64,000 nucleotides of DNA from Candidatus Synechococcus calcipolaris G9. Its GTDB lineage: Bacteria; Cyanobacteriota; Cyanobacteriia; Thermosynechococcales; Thermosynechococcaceae. The DNA lies in the NCBI RefSeq assembly GCF_029582805.1, contig NZ_JAKKUT010000001.1, positions 1-64,000 of the forward strand. Direction: 5' to 3'. Made by a program: the position numbers and the translations under genes. Below are positions 33,242 through 42,212 of this stretch, piece after piece (the first letter of the stretch is position 1; each line of letters begins with the position of its first letter). Below the pieces are notes generated by a model, which made no database searches, had not been told where the DNA came from, and was given only the letters and a program-made list of their open reading frames with translations.

Positions 33242-33847
33242 ATGGTTGACCCCACATCCCACCAACCCGAATTAGAGCCACTGAATCGTACCCAGATTTT
33301 AATTGCCATGGGCTTAACCGCCATTCTGTGGTTGATTATTGCCAAGGTCTGGTTGCGAACCCCCTTTGCTGGCGGCCAATTACCCTTGGCTTGGAGTGGC
33401 CAAGATTTGGGACTGGGTCTGGTGCTTGGGTTACTCATTACCGGGATGAGTGCGTTACTGTACTGGCTATGGCCAACCTATCGCCATGCCTCGGATTTAT
33501 ACCTGGCACTGGTTCTCCGTCCCTTAATTTGGGGGGATATTTTCTGGTTAGGATTGTTACCTGGCTTGAGTGAGGAACTCCTCTTTCGCGGGGTTCTTTT
33601 ACCCACGTTGGGCCTCGATTGGTCAGGAATCCTAGGTTCTGCCCTTTGTTTTGGTATTCTCCATTTTAGTGGGCGACAATACTGGCCCTATGCGTTGTGG
33701 GCAACGGTTGTGGGTGTGATGTTTGGCTACAGTGCGGTGGTCAGTCATAATTTACTTTTGCCAGTAGTTGCTCATATAGCCACAAATTGGATCGCAGCCA
33801 TTCTCTGGAAGTGGCGATCGCCCCAGAATAAATCAATAGGGAAGTGA
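33242..33847 (+). CDS. CPBP family intramembrane glutamic protease
   Basis: 201 residues, six probable membrane helices. The first active-site motif is EELLFRG with Glu111-Glu112 and Arg116; the second, FGILHFSG, has the conserved His; and the third region NLLLPVVAHIATNW has another His. This is the CPBP (Abi/CAAX-processing-like) family, in which bacterial members process peptides or provide self-immunity and cyanobacterial members have unknown substrates. It starts 16 bp after the ferredoxin gene and may be co-transcribed. Confidence 0.93.
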   Translation: MVDPTSHQPELEPLNRTQILIAMGLTAILWLIIAKVWLRTPFAGGQLPLAWSGQDLGLGLVLGLLITGMSALLYWLWPTYRHASDLYLALVLRPLIWGDIFWLGLLPGLSEELLFRGVLLPTLGLDWSGILGSALCFGILHFSGRQYWPYALWATVVGVMFGYSAVVSHNLLLPVVAHIATNWIAAILWKWRSPQNKSIGK

Positions 33848-34038
33848 TTCATTAAAAGGGAAAAGGATGGGGCATAGTCTCTATCGGCATAGTCCCTATC
33901 AAGATAACTATTGCTACCTTTCTTAGGACGATATCTGGAAAATTTCTCTGGTTGACCCGATCAAGGATGAGAAGGGGATAGAATTAACAAATACTGACAC
34001 TCAAATCTAGTTCCATGGGCTAAGGAATTTCCCTGCCA

Positions 34039-36162
34039 ATGCATCCAGCAGAAATCAAGGTGTTATTGATTGAAGATGATGAAGATGATTATCTGATTAC
34101 CCAGAATCTTCTCAAACAAATTTCTTTAACCCGTTACCTTGTTGATTGGGTTTCAACCTATGAAGCAGCGGAGCAGATACTAGATGACGATGATCATGAC
34201 GTATATTTAGTAGATTATCGTCTTGGTAGGGAAATCGGGTTAGAACTTTTTCAATCTCCCCAGCGAAGGGAGCGTCCCTTTATTCTTTTGACGGGCCAAG
34301 GGGATCAGGATATTGATCTGGCGGCTATGGAAGCTGGAGCAGCAGATTACCTTGTCAAGGGTCACATTAGTGCGGCGGCCCTTGAGCGATCGATTCGCTA
34401 TGCCATTGAGCATCACTATACTCTCCAGGCCCTGCGGACATCGCTGCGGAAGCATGATGATCTTGCCGCTGCCATTGATCAAATCTCCACCGGAGTCGTG
34501 ATTACCGATGCCCTTGCTCCCGATAATCCGATTATTTTTGTGAATCCAGCCTTTCTGCGGATTACGGGGTATGATCCCCCGGAGATATTAGGACGGAATT
34601 GTCGATTTTTGCAGGGACAGGACACCAGTTCAGTCACCCTAGAGAAACTACGAAGAGCTATTCAGAATCGGCAACCATTTTTCGGGGTGCTACTCAATTA
34701 TCGCAAGGATGGCACACCCTTTTGGAATGAGTTAAGCGTGAATCCCGTCTTTGATCAGGATGGGCAACTCGTTCGTTTTGTAGGTCTACAAACGGATATT
34801 AGTCATCGGATTCGCACCGAGGAGCAAATTTTACATTCGGCTCTCCACGATAAATTAACAGATTTACCGAACCGGACATTATTTACCGATCGCATCGATC
34901 AAGCCCTCATTTATTCCAAGAGTCAAAAAGACTTAAGATGGAGTGTTTTTTTACTAGATATTGATCGGTTCAAAATGATCAATGACAGCTTAGGTCATCG
35001 GATTGGGGATGAACTCCTCGTTCAAATTTCCCAACGGTTGCTGGAGTCCCTGGGGGAGGATGATACCTTAGCTCGATTGGGTGGCGATGAATTTGCCATT
35101 CTTTTGCATCACCGTGACAGCCCCCTGAATGCCATTTATGTTGCCAATCAAATTCACCAAAGTTTAGAGGAGCCTTTTCATGTTGGGGATCACGATGTTT
35201 TTGTGAGTACCAGTATTGGTATTACCCTCAGTCTGACGGATTACGAGAATCCTGAGGATATTCTCCGGGATGCTGATACGGCCATGTATCGGGCTAAGGA
35301 CCAGGGACGATCTCGGTACGCTATTTTTGATGCCAGTATGCATGATCATATTGTCACCATTCAACAAATTGAAACGGATCTGCGGCGGGCGATCGCCCAG
35401 GATGAATTGCGCGTCTACTATCAACCAATCATCTCCATTGCCACGGCCCAATTAGTTGGCTTTGAGGCCCTCATGCGTTGGCAGCACCCCAGTCGGGGCC
35501 TGGTTCCCCCGGATCAATTTATTCCTGTGGCCGAAGAAACGGGACTGATCATTCCCATGGGGGAATGGATACTGCGCCAGGCCTGCCAGCAAATGAACGC
35601 TTGGATTAATCTGGGTTCGGCGACCCAAAATCTTCAGGTGAATGTGAATCTAGCCAGTCGTCAAGTGTGTCAATCGGGTTTTGTCGCTTTGGTACAAAGC
35701 ATCCTCAATGAGTATCAGTTAGATCCCAAGCATCTCAAGTTGGAAATTACTGAAAGTACGATTATGGATGACATGAACGTTGCCAGAGATACCCTAGAGG
35801 AGTTGCAGGCGTTGGGCATCGCCATTGCCATTGATGATTTTGGTACGGGTTATTCGTCCCTGAGCTACCTCCACCGTTTTCCCATCAATACCCTGAAAAT
35901 AGATCGCACGTTTATTTCTAAAATTGATACCCATGAGTCGGATTTGAACATGGTCGGGGTGATGGTTCTGCTGGCCCATAACTTGAAGATGAATGTGGTG
36001 GCAGAAGGGGTAGAAAACGAGACCCAGGTGCAGATCCTCAATAGGGTGGGCTGCGAATATGGCCAGGGCTATTTCTATTCCCGGCCGATACCAGCGGCGG
36101 AGATCGCCCCCCTTCTAGAAACAATGCATTTTCCCATCCAACCGGAAAAACCCCTGCCCTAG
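34039..36162 (+). CDS. Receiver-LOV-GGDEF-EAL signalling protein
   Basis: 707 residues. Domains in order: receiver at 5-125 with Asp59 (VYLVDYRLG), PAS/LOV at about 145-257, GGDEF at about 265-435 (RLGGDEFAI, intact GGDEF at 348-352), EAL at about 445-695 (GFEALMRWQHP, intact, with IAIDDFGTGYSSL further on). The PAS domain has the flavin-binding LOV hallmarks: GRNCRFLQG with reactive Cys188, Asn220 and Asn230 in NYRKDGTPFWNE, and Gln251 in VGLQTDI. It should therefore sense blue light and make or break cyclic-di-GMP under phospho-relay control. Which activity dominates cannot be read from sequence. The gene precedes a histidine kinase by 4 bp, so the pair is an operon. Confidence 0.95.
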   Translation: MHPAEIKVLLIEDDEDDYLITQNLLKQISLTRYLVDWVSTYEAAEQILDDDDHDVYLVDYRLGREIGLELFQSPQRRERPFILLTGQGDQDIDLAAMEAGAADYLVKGHISAAALERSIRYAIEHHYTLQALRTSLRKHDDLAAAIDQISTGVVITDALAPDNPIIFVNPAFLRITGYDPPEILGRNCRFLQGQDTSSVTLEKLRRAIQNRQPFFGVLLNYRKDGTPFWNELSVNPVFDQDGQLVRFVGLQTDISHRIRTEEQILHSALHDKLTDLPNRTLFTDRIDQALIYSKSQKDLRWSVFLLDIDRFKMINDSLGHRIGDELLVQISQRLLESLGEDDTLARLGGDEFAILLHHRDSPLNAIYVANQIHQSLEEPFHVGDHDVFVSTSIGITLSLTDYENPEDILRDADTAMYRAKDQGRSRYAIFDASMHDHIVTIQQIETDLRRAIAQDELRVYYQPIISIATAQLVGFEALMRWQHPSRGLVPPDQFIPVAEETGLIIPMGEWILRQACQQMNAWINLGSATQNLQVNVNLASRQVCQSGFVALVQSILNEYQLDPKHLKLEITESTIMDDMNVARDTLEELQALGIAIAIDDFGTGYSSLSYLHRFPINTLKIDRTFISKIDTHESDLNMVGVMVLLAHNLKMNVVAEGVENETQVQILNRVGCEYGQGYFYSRPIPAAEIAPLLETMHFPIQPEKPLP

Positions 36163-36166
36163 GACA

Positions 36167-37345
36167 ATGAACCCTAACCCTTCGTTTACGACTATTGCTA
36201 ACCCCCTAGCCCATCTTGAAGCGATTGTGCAGCTTCTGCGGGAACCCTTCCTCGTCCTTGATGATTCCTTTCATATAAAAACCTGTAATCCGGCCTTTTG
36301 CCATGTTTTGGAAATGCCAGTCACAGCGATTTTAGATCAGGATTTTTTTGGTTTAGATCAGGGGCAGTGGGATCATCCCCCATTACGGGCCCTGTTGATG
36401 GAGCTTAAGGAGCACCAGAGGGCCTTTCAGGATTTTGAACTGTGTCAATCCTTTTCCCGTTTGGGCGATCGCACCTTTTTGATAGATGGTCAGTCCTTAC
36501 CTCAGGAATATCCAGTCGAAACCACGATGCTTTTGGGGATTCGGGATATTAGCGATCGCAAACGGGCCGAACTCAAACTCGAAGAATTTAATCGCCAACT
36601 GATTCAAAGCAATCGAGAATTACAGGATTTTGCCTCCGTCGCCTCCCACGATCTCCAAGAACCCCTCCGCAAAATTCAGGCCTTTACGGATCTTTTAGCC
36701 ACAGAATTGGGAGCCGATCTGAGTGAAACCGGCCGGGGTTATATGGATCGGATTCAAAATGCCGCCAGCCGGATGCAAACCCTGATTAATGATCTCCTCA
36801 GCTATGCCCGCGTCACCACCAAGGCTAATCCCTTTGTGCCAATTGATATGGAGCAGATTGTTGCCGAAGTCCTTTCCGACCTTGAGTTCCCAATTCAACA
36901 AAGCCAGGCGACGATTCAGGTGGATACCCTCTATGGCTTTGAGGCGGATCCCCTGCAAATCCGGCTGCTTCTGCAAAATCTGATCAGTAATGGTCTAAAA
37001 TTTCAATCCTGCGATCGCCCGCCCCAGATTAGGATTTCCATGGAATACCTTACTGCCAACGCTAACTTCGCCGATGCTAATGCCACCGACACTGCCGATG
37101 GTATCCAACTTCGGGTTCAGGACAACGGCATTGGTTTTAAGGAGAAATATTTAGATCGCATCTTTGGCATTTTTCAGCGACTCCACTCCCGCAATGAATA
37201 CCCAGGAACGGGCATTGGCCTGGCCATCTGTCGGAAAATTGTCGAACGCCATAATGGTACGATTACGGCCACCAGTGACCTGGGCAGCGGAGCCACATTT
37301 ATCATCACAATGCCGGTAAAACAACCCGTGATACCCAGCCTTTGA
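36167..37345 (+). CDS. PAS-domain sensor histidine kinase
   Basis: 392 residues. An N-terminal PAS domain (about 18-135) without cofactor cysteine, then the HisKA helix with phospho-acceptor His161 (VASHDLQEPLRKIQAFTDLL) and a HATPase domain (NLISNGLKFQS; DNGIGFKEKYLDRIF; GTGIGLAICRKIVE). The HDLQEPLRK dimerisation motif is the phytochrome-like HWE-independent type common in cyanobacteria. It has no membrane segment. Its stop lies 46 bp before a single-domain response regulator, which is the obvious phosphotransfer partner, and it starts just after the LOV protein gene. Confidence 0.96.
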   Translation: MNPNPSFTTIANPLAHLEAIVQLLREPFLVLDDSFHIKTCNPAFCHVLEMPVTAILDQDFFGLDQGQWDHPPLRALLMELKEHQRAFQDFELCQSFSRLGDRTFLIDGQSLPQEYPVETTMLLGIRDISDRKRAELKLEEFNRQLIQSNRELQDFASVASHDLQEPLRKIQAFTDLLATELGADLSETGRGYMDRIQNAASRMQTLINDLLSYARVTTKANPFVPIDMEQIVAEVLSDLEFPIQQSQATIQVDTLYGFEADPLQIRLLLQNLISNGLKFQSCDRPPQIRISMEYLTANANFADANATDTADGIQLRVQDNGIGFKEKYLDRIFGIFQRLHSRNEYPGTGIGLAICRKIVERHNGTITATSDLGSGATFIITMPVKQPVIPSL

Positions 37346-37391
37346 CCCCCAGGGAAAACCTAGCTACTATTAGCCATTACGGATATTTTTT

Positions 37392-37856
37392 ATGGATATT
37401 TCTAAAACAACCAAAGGAGTCCCGATTACGATTCTCATGGCCGACGATGATGAAGATGATGTCATGTTAGCCCGCAAAGCCCTTGAGACCTGCCGTTTGG
37501 CCAATGACTTCCACGCCGTCAGCAATGGCGAAGAATTAATGGACTATCTCTATCGCCGGGGGGACTACGAAAAATTAGCGGATTCCCCTCGCCCCGGTTT
37601 AATTCTCCTGGATCTGAATATGCCCCGCAAAGATGGCCGGGAAGCCCTAGGGGAAATTAAGGCTGACCCTACGCTGCGATCGATTCCGGTGATTATTCTC
37701 ACCACCTCTGCTGCCGAGGAAGATATTTACCGCACCTATAATTTGGGGGCAAATTCCTATATTACGAAGCCAGTGACATTTCCCGGTCTAGTGGAAGTGA
37801 TGAATGGGTTGGGCCGCTACTGGTTTGAAATTGTGGATCTCCCGGAAGGACTATGA
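37392..37856 (+). CDS. Single-domain response regulator (Rcp1-like)
   Basis: 154 residues, receiver only. Acidic pocket MADDDEDDVML, phospho-acceptor Asp74 (ILLDLNMPRKDG), and switch residues ILTTSA and Lys in SYITKPV. The long loop RRGDYEKLADSPRPGL is typical of the Rcp1/CheY-like regulators paired with phytochrome-type kinases. It has no output domain and so probably relays phosphate to another protein, perhaps the receiver of the LOV protein upstream in the same operon. Confidence 0.95.
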   Translation: MDISKTTKGVPITILMADDDEDDVMLARKALETCRLANDFHAVSNGEELMDYLYRRGDYEKLADSPRPGLILLDLNMPRKDGREALGEIKADPTLRSIPVIILTTSAAEEDIYRTYNLGANSYITKPVTFPGLVEVMNGLGRYWFEIVDLPEGL

Positions 37857-37887
37857 TCATCCTAGCGATCGCCCCGATGTCTCTCCT

Positions 37888-40398
37888 ATGGCCAAACCCC
37901 CTAGCAAAACCCTGTTGCATCAGGAACCCTGTCCCCACATCGAACTCCATCACCGTAGTGAGATTCTCCGGTTTCAACTCACCAACCCTGAACATCGCCT
38001 AGGTCGGGATCCCACCTGGGCGGATCTTTCCATTCCCGATCTACCCCAATGGAGCGTGGTGTCTAGTCGCCATGCCCTCCTTCGCAAAGAATCCCAGGGC
38101 TACCGTCTCATTGATGGGGATGGCCAGCGGCGCAGTACCAATGGACTTTTTTATCAAAAAACCTGTGTGGACCTTGATCAGGGATTGATGCTCACAGAAC
38201 CCATGGAATTAGAGATTGGTCAGGATCCGCAAAACCTCATTCGCCTCCACTACATACCGGCAGATCCCCTACAGCCAGATCCACCACCCCAGCCTGGACA
38301 ACGCCGCCTAGATTTTAACCAGATGCCCGCCTGGCCAATTATTCTAGGTCGAGATCCGGGCCCTGGATACAATACCTTTGCCCTAGATTCTGCCACAGTG
38401 TCCCGTCACCATGCCGACATTGATCGCACGGGGGCCGGCCTTTATATTCTGCGGGATCGGGGTAGCACCAATGGAACCTATGTCAATGACCAAAAAATTA
38501 ACGGCCCCCATACCCTCAATCAGGGGGACAAAATCAAAATCGGCCCCTTCGTTTTGGTCTACTACAACCACAGCTTAGAGTTAGTGGATCAGGGGGAGCG
38601 AATTCGTCTGGATGCTCAAAACCTGCAACGGCGGATTACGATCGCCCAGCAAGAGCGCATGATTCTTACAAATGTATCAATCGTGATTGAACCGAGGCAA
38701 CTGGTGGCGATCGTCGGCGGAAGTGGGACCGGTAAATCCACACTGATGGGGGCCCTCCTCGGCATTGTGCCCCTCACCTCTGGGCTGGTGCTACTCAATG
38801 GCAGTAATCTCCAACAAAACTTTGATACCTATCGGGCAGAAATTGGCTATGTTCCCCAAGAGGATATTATCCATAGCGGTTTAACCGTAGAAGAGGTGCT
38901 GCGCTATGCCTGTAAACTGCGCCTGCCCCCCGATACCCAACCCCAGGAAATTCAAGGAGTGATTGGGCGAGTGCTTGAGCAAGTGAAACTCACTGCCGTC
39001 AAAGGAAACCTAGTGGCCCAGTTAAGTGGTGGCCAACGCAAACGGGTGAGTATTGCCGTGGAACTGTTGGCCAATCCCAAGCTCTTTTTCCTGGATGAAC
39101 CCACCTCTGGCCTGGATCCGGGTTTGGATAAGGAACTGATGGGACTGCTGCGGAATTTAGCCAATCAGGGCCGAACCATTGTTCTAGTGACCCATGCCAC
39201 CAGCAATATTGAAGGGTGCGATCGCCTGGTATTTATGGGGCGGGGCGGTCGGCTGTGCTATTTTGGCCCACCTGCGGAGGCCATGCCCTTTTTTAACCTG
39301 CCCGATCGGGATTGGAAGTATTTTGCCGATATTTATTTGACCCTGGAGCAGGGAACAACGGAAGCAGAGCGACAACGGACTGCCTTTGATTGGAGTGAAC
39401 GTTTTCGAGCTTCTCACCTATACCAAACCTACATTGGTGATCGCCTCTCCATGGGTAATCAAGGGGAAAGCACCGCCACCTTTGCAGCGGTTTCATCGGA
39501 AGCTAGGGCCATGCCGCCCCAAGGGAAAGATCGCTCCCTAGGTTTGCGCCCCCATGTTTGGCATCAGCTCCTCACCCTGTGTCAACGGCAATGGCAACTC
39601 CTCCGCCGCGATCGCCTCAGTTTGGCGGTGAATCTCCTCAGTGCCCCCCTCGCCATCTTGTTCATTGTCCTGGCCCTGGATAGTCAACCCTTTGCCCCCC
39701 AGGAGAATACGGATTTAATGCAGGCTCCCCAGGCCCTGCGGGTGTTATTTGTGTTTACCTGTGCCGGTCTCTGGGTCGGTTTAGCCAGTTCGGCCCAAAC
39801 CATTATTCGGGAAACCCATATCTATGGGCGGGAGCGGCTGGCCAATTTAAGTGTTTTTGCCTATTTGGGGTCAAAAATTGGCGTAGCTAGTGGGGTGGCG
39901 ATCGTCCAAAGTCTGATGATTACCTTAGCGGTGATGGTGGGGTTTAGTTTTCCGGCCCCATCCCTGATTCCCTGGCCCCTAGGGGTGATGATCACCACGT
40001 TTCTTACCCTGTTAGCCAGTATCAGCCTGGGGTTATTCATTTCCAGTGCCGTCAAGAATGTGGATCAAGCCAGCAAAGTCTTACCCCCCATTCTCCTACC
40101 CCAGATTATTTTCTCCGGTGTCCTATTTAAGCTCAGTGGCCCCGTGGCCATCCTCTCCTGGTTGATGATTGGCCGCTGGTCCGTGGGGGCCTACGGCAGC
40201 CTGGTGAATGTGAATGCCCTCGTCCCGGAGCAGCCTGACTTTGCCCTCTACGAGCCGCCGCCCCTACCCTTTGACCCCAGCCCCGTTTACGATCCCACCT
40301 GGGGTAATCTTTTCCTGAATTGGGGCCTATTACTGATCCATACCCTGGTGTATTTAAGCCTTACCCTGATCCAGCAATGGCGAAAGGAGCAAAAATAA
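37888..40398 (+). CDS. ABCG-type transporter with two N-terminal FHA domains
   Basis: 836 residues from the ATG at 37888. The longer open frame from 37804 overlaps the preceding gene by 53 bp and is less likely. FHA domain 1 (HRLGRDPTWADLSI, SSRHALL), FHA domain 2 (ILGRDPGPGYN, TVSRHHADI, RGSTNGTYVNDQKI), then an ABC ATPase (Walker A GGSGTGKST, signature LSGGQRKRVSIAVEL, Walker B LFFLDEPTSG) and an ABC-2 membrane domain with six helices. FHA domains bind phosphothreonine, so activity is probably linked to Ser/Thr kinases. The exported substrate is unknown. It may belong to the same transcript as the two-component genes. Confidence 0.94.
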   Translation: MAKPPSKTLLHQEPCPHIELHHRSEILRFQLTNPEHRLGRDPTWADLSIPDLPQWSVVSSRHALLRKESQGYRLIDGDGQRRSTNGLFYQKTCVDLDQGLMLTEPMELEIGQDPQNLIRLHYIPADPLQPDPPPQPGQRRLDFNQMPAWPIILGRDPGPGYNTFALDSATVSRHHADIDRTGAGLYILRDRGSTNGTYVNDQKINGPHTLNQGDKIKIGPFVLVYYNHSLELVDQGERIRLDAQNLQRRITIAQQERMILTNVSIVIEPRQLVAIVGGSGTGKSTLMGALLGIVPLTSGLVLLNGSNLQQNFDTYRAEIGYVPQEDIIHSGLTVEEVLRYACKLRLPPDTQPQEIQGVIGRVLEQVKLTAVKGNLVAQLSGGQRKRVSIAVELLANPKLFFLDEPTSGLDPGLDKELMGLLRNLANQGRTIVLVTHATSNIEGCDRLVFMGRGGRLCYFGPPAEAMPFFNLPDRDWKYFADIYLTLEQGTTEAERQRTAFDWSERFRASHLYQTYIGDRLSMGNQGESTATFAAVSSEARAMPPQGKDRSLGLRPHVWHQLLTLCQRQWQLLRRDRLSLAVNLLSAPLAILFIVLALDSQPFAPQENTDLMQAPQALRVLFVFTCAGLWVGLASSAQTIIRETHIYGRERLANLSVFAYLGSKIGVASGVAIVQSLMITLAVMVGFSFPAPSLIPWPLGVMITTFLTLLASISLGLFISSAVKNVDQASKVLPPILLPQIIFSGVLFKLSGPVAILSWLMIGRWSVGAYGSLVNVNALVPEQPDFALYEPPPLPFDPSPVYDPTWGNLFLNWGLLLIHTLVYLSLTLIQQWRKEQK

Positions 40399-40739
40399 AA
40401 CAAACCCTATGCCCGCAATGACTTCCATGTATAGCTAATGCTACTTGGTTTAGGACGGGGTGCAGGGGTGGAACCCCTGGCTGGGGGCGAAGCCCCCACA
40501 CCCCCCTTGTCAGCAATGTCCTAAGGAAACAGGCGACAGCTATATTACCTTCAATACATTATTTTGTGTTACTCCTCTATTTTTTAAGGTTATTTTCGGG
40601 ATCGGTTTTTATTGCTTCAAGAATCGGGACTGGGATGATAAGAGTTGTTGCTATTTTGGCATAAATGTTCAAAACCCCTGCACGCCTAGGGCGATAGCAG
40701 TAGCTTGGTAACTATAGAAACCCTACGAATGCAAGGCTT
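40399..40739. other. 341-bp intergenic region
   Basis: Contains a compact three-way-junction hairpin repeat (40457-40504, listed separately). The remaining 200 bp, up to pntA, are AT-rich with no convincing gene. A short open frame covering the repeat is judged a by-product. A promoter for pntA is expected between about 40560 and 40720 but no clear -10/-35 pair stands out. Confidence 0.6.
40457..40504 (+). repeat. Three-way-junction hairpin repeat (interspersed-repeat type)
   Basis: Outer stem GGGGTG (40457-40462) pairs with CACCCC (40499-40504). Inside are two perfect hairpins with 3-base loops: CAGGGGT-GGA-ACCCCTG (40463-40479) and GGGGGC-GAA-GCCCCC (40483-40497). The product GGGGT-GGA-ACCCC then GGGGG-CGAA-GCCCC is of the kind I recall scattered between cyanobacterial genes as a mobile repeat or non-autonomous element. 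As DNA or RNA it could fold into a cloverleaf-like structure. Confidence 0.85.
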
Positions 40740-41897
40740 ATGAAAATTGGGGTAGTGAAAGAACGGGAAGTGGGTGAACAGCGTGTTGCCCTCATCCCTG
40801 ATGTTGTAGCGAAGTTAGTTCAGCAAGGTTATGTGATTCAGGTGGAGTCGGGGGCCGGTGAAATGGCCCACTTCCATGACGATGACTACCAAGCGGCGGG
40901 GGCAGAAATCATCAATTCCCTAGAAGATCTCTGGGGGGGGGTAGATGTCCTTCTCAAGGTTGCTCCCCTGCGCGATCGCGAAGTGGAATGGTTACGAACG
41001 GGGGGCACGTTAATTAGTTTTCTGAATCCCCTGGGAAATCCCTGGCAGATGCAGCACTTGGCCGATCGCCAGATTACGGCCTTTGCCCTCGAATGTGTTC
41101 CCCGCACCAGTCGGGCCCAGAGTATGGATGCCCTTTCCTCCCAGGCAGCGATCGCCGGATACCAAGCCGTACTTCAGGGGGCAGCCGCCCTACCCCGCTT
41201 TTTTCCAATGTTGACCACCGCCGCCGGCACGATTCCACCGGCCAAGGTATTTGTGATTGGGGCCGGTGTGGCCGGATTACAGGCCATTGCCACGGCCCGT
41301 CGGTTGGGGGCCATTGTCGAAGCCTTTGATATTCGCCCCGCCGTCAAAGAAGAGGTGCAAAGCCTCGGAGCTAAATTTGTGGAAGTGGCCCTCCAAGAGG
41401 ATACGGTAGCCAGTGGTGGTTATGCCAAGGAAGTTTCGGAGGCAGCTAAACATACCACCCAAGAGGCGATCGCCGCCCATGTCCAAACCGCCGATGTGGT
41501 GATTACCACCGCCCAAGTCCCCGGAAAACCTGCCCCTCTCCTTGTTACTGAGCGCATGGTGTCCACGATGAAACCGGGTTCTGTGATTGTGGATCTGGCA
41601 GCGGAGCAGGGGGGCAACTGTGCCTGTACCGAACCAGGGCGGGAAATTGTTCACCAAGGTGTCACGGTCATTGGCCCAGTGAATTTACCCTCCTCCTTGG
41701 CGATTCATGCCAGTCAAATGTACGCGAAAAATATTTCTACATTTCTGAAGTATTTAACCAAAGAGGGGAGTCTCTACCTGGATTTCGAGGATGACATTAC
41801 CGCCGCCGCCTGCATTACCCATGGTGGTGAAATTCGCAATGAACGGGTACGCCAAAGCCTCCATGCCCAGGAACCCTCCATCGCAACCGTTGCCTAG
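40740..41897 (+). CDS. pntA: NAD(P) transhydrogenase subunit alpha 1 (domain I)
   Basis: 385 residues, ATG at 40740. The alanine dehydrogenase/PNT fold with the N-terminal segment KIGVVKEREVGEQRVALIPD, the NAD-binding VFVIGAGVAGLQAIATARRL and the EVALQEDTVASGGYAKEVS region. It lacks the membrane helices of E. coli PntA; these are in the next small gene, the split arrangement usual for cyanobacteria. It binds NAD(H) on the cytoplasmic side and couples hydride transfer to proton translocation. Confidence 0.96.
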   Translation: MKIGVVKEREVGEQRVALIPDVVAKLVQQGYVIQVESGAGEMAHFHDDDYQAAGAEIINSLEDLWGGVDVLLKVAPLRDREVEWLRTGGTLISFLNPLGNPWQMQHLADRQITAFALECVPRTSRAQSMDALSSQAAIAGYQAVLQGAAALPRFFPMLTTAAGTIPPAKVFVIGAGVAGLQAIATARRLGAIVEAFDIRPAVKEEVQSLGAKFVEVALQEDTVASGGYAKEVSEAAKHTTQEAIAAHVQTADVVITTAQVPGKPAPLLVTERMVSTMKPGSVIVDLAAEQGGNCACTEPGREIVHQGVTVIGPVNLPSSLAIHASQMYAKNISTFLKYLTKEGSLYLDFEDDITAAACITHGGEIRNERVRQSLHAQEPSIATVA

Positions 41898-41919
41898 ATT
41901 AAAAACACAGGAAACATCT

Positions 41920-42198
41920 ATGAACGATCCGCTTTTAGTGGGACTAGTGATTCTTGTCCTAGCTAGTTTCGTTGGCTTTGAAGTGATTAATAAAGTGCCG
42001 CCAACCCTCCATACCCCCTTGATGTCCGGCTCCAATGCCATTTCTGGAATTGCGGTGATTGGGGCCCTACTCATGGCTGGCAGTGGTGGCCACAGCTTGA
42101 GTGTCATCCTCGGCCTTGTGGCCATTGTTTTGGCCACCGTGAATGTGGTGGGGGGCTTCCTCGTCACCGATCGCATGTTGCAAATGTTTAAGCGTTAA
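41920..42198 (+). CDS. pntA2: NAD(P) transhydrogenase subunit alpha 2 (small membrane part)
   Basis: 92 residues from the ATG at 41920. Three membrane helices (LLVGLVILVLASFVGFEVI, AISGIAVIGALLMAG, VILGLVAIVLATVNVVGGFL) and the tail TDRMLQMFKR. It starts 22 bp after pntA and ends 14 bp before pntB, so the three genes form one operon. It is the proton-channel part equivalent to the C-terminal section of E. coli PntA. Confidence 0.94.
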   Translation: MNDPLLVGLVILVLASFVGFEVINKVPPTLHTPLMSGSNAISGIAVIGALLMAGSGGHSLSVILGLVAIVLATVNVVGGFLVTDRMLQMFKR

Positions 42199-42212
42199 GG
42201 ATTGAGCCTGTC

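Noticed and set aside
40460-40711. 83-aa plus-strand frame upstream of pntA
   Set aside because: It runs through the hairpin repeat and into AT-rich spacer; no start signal and no protein-like composition.
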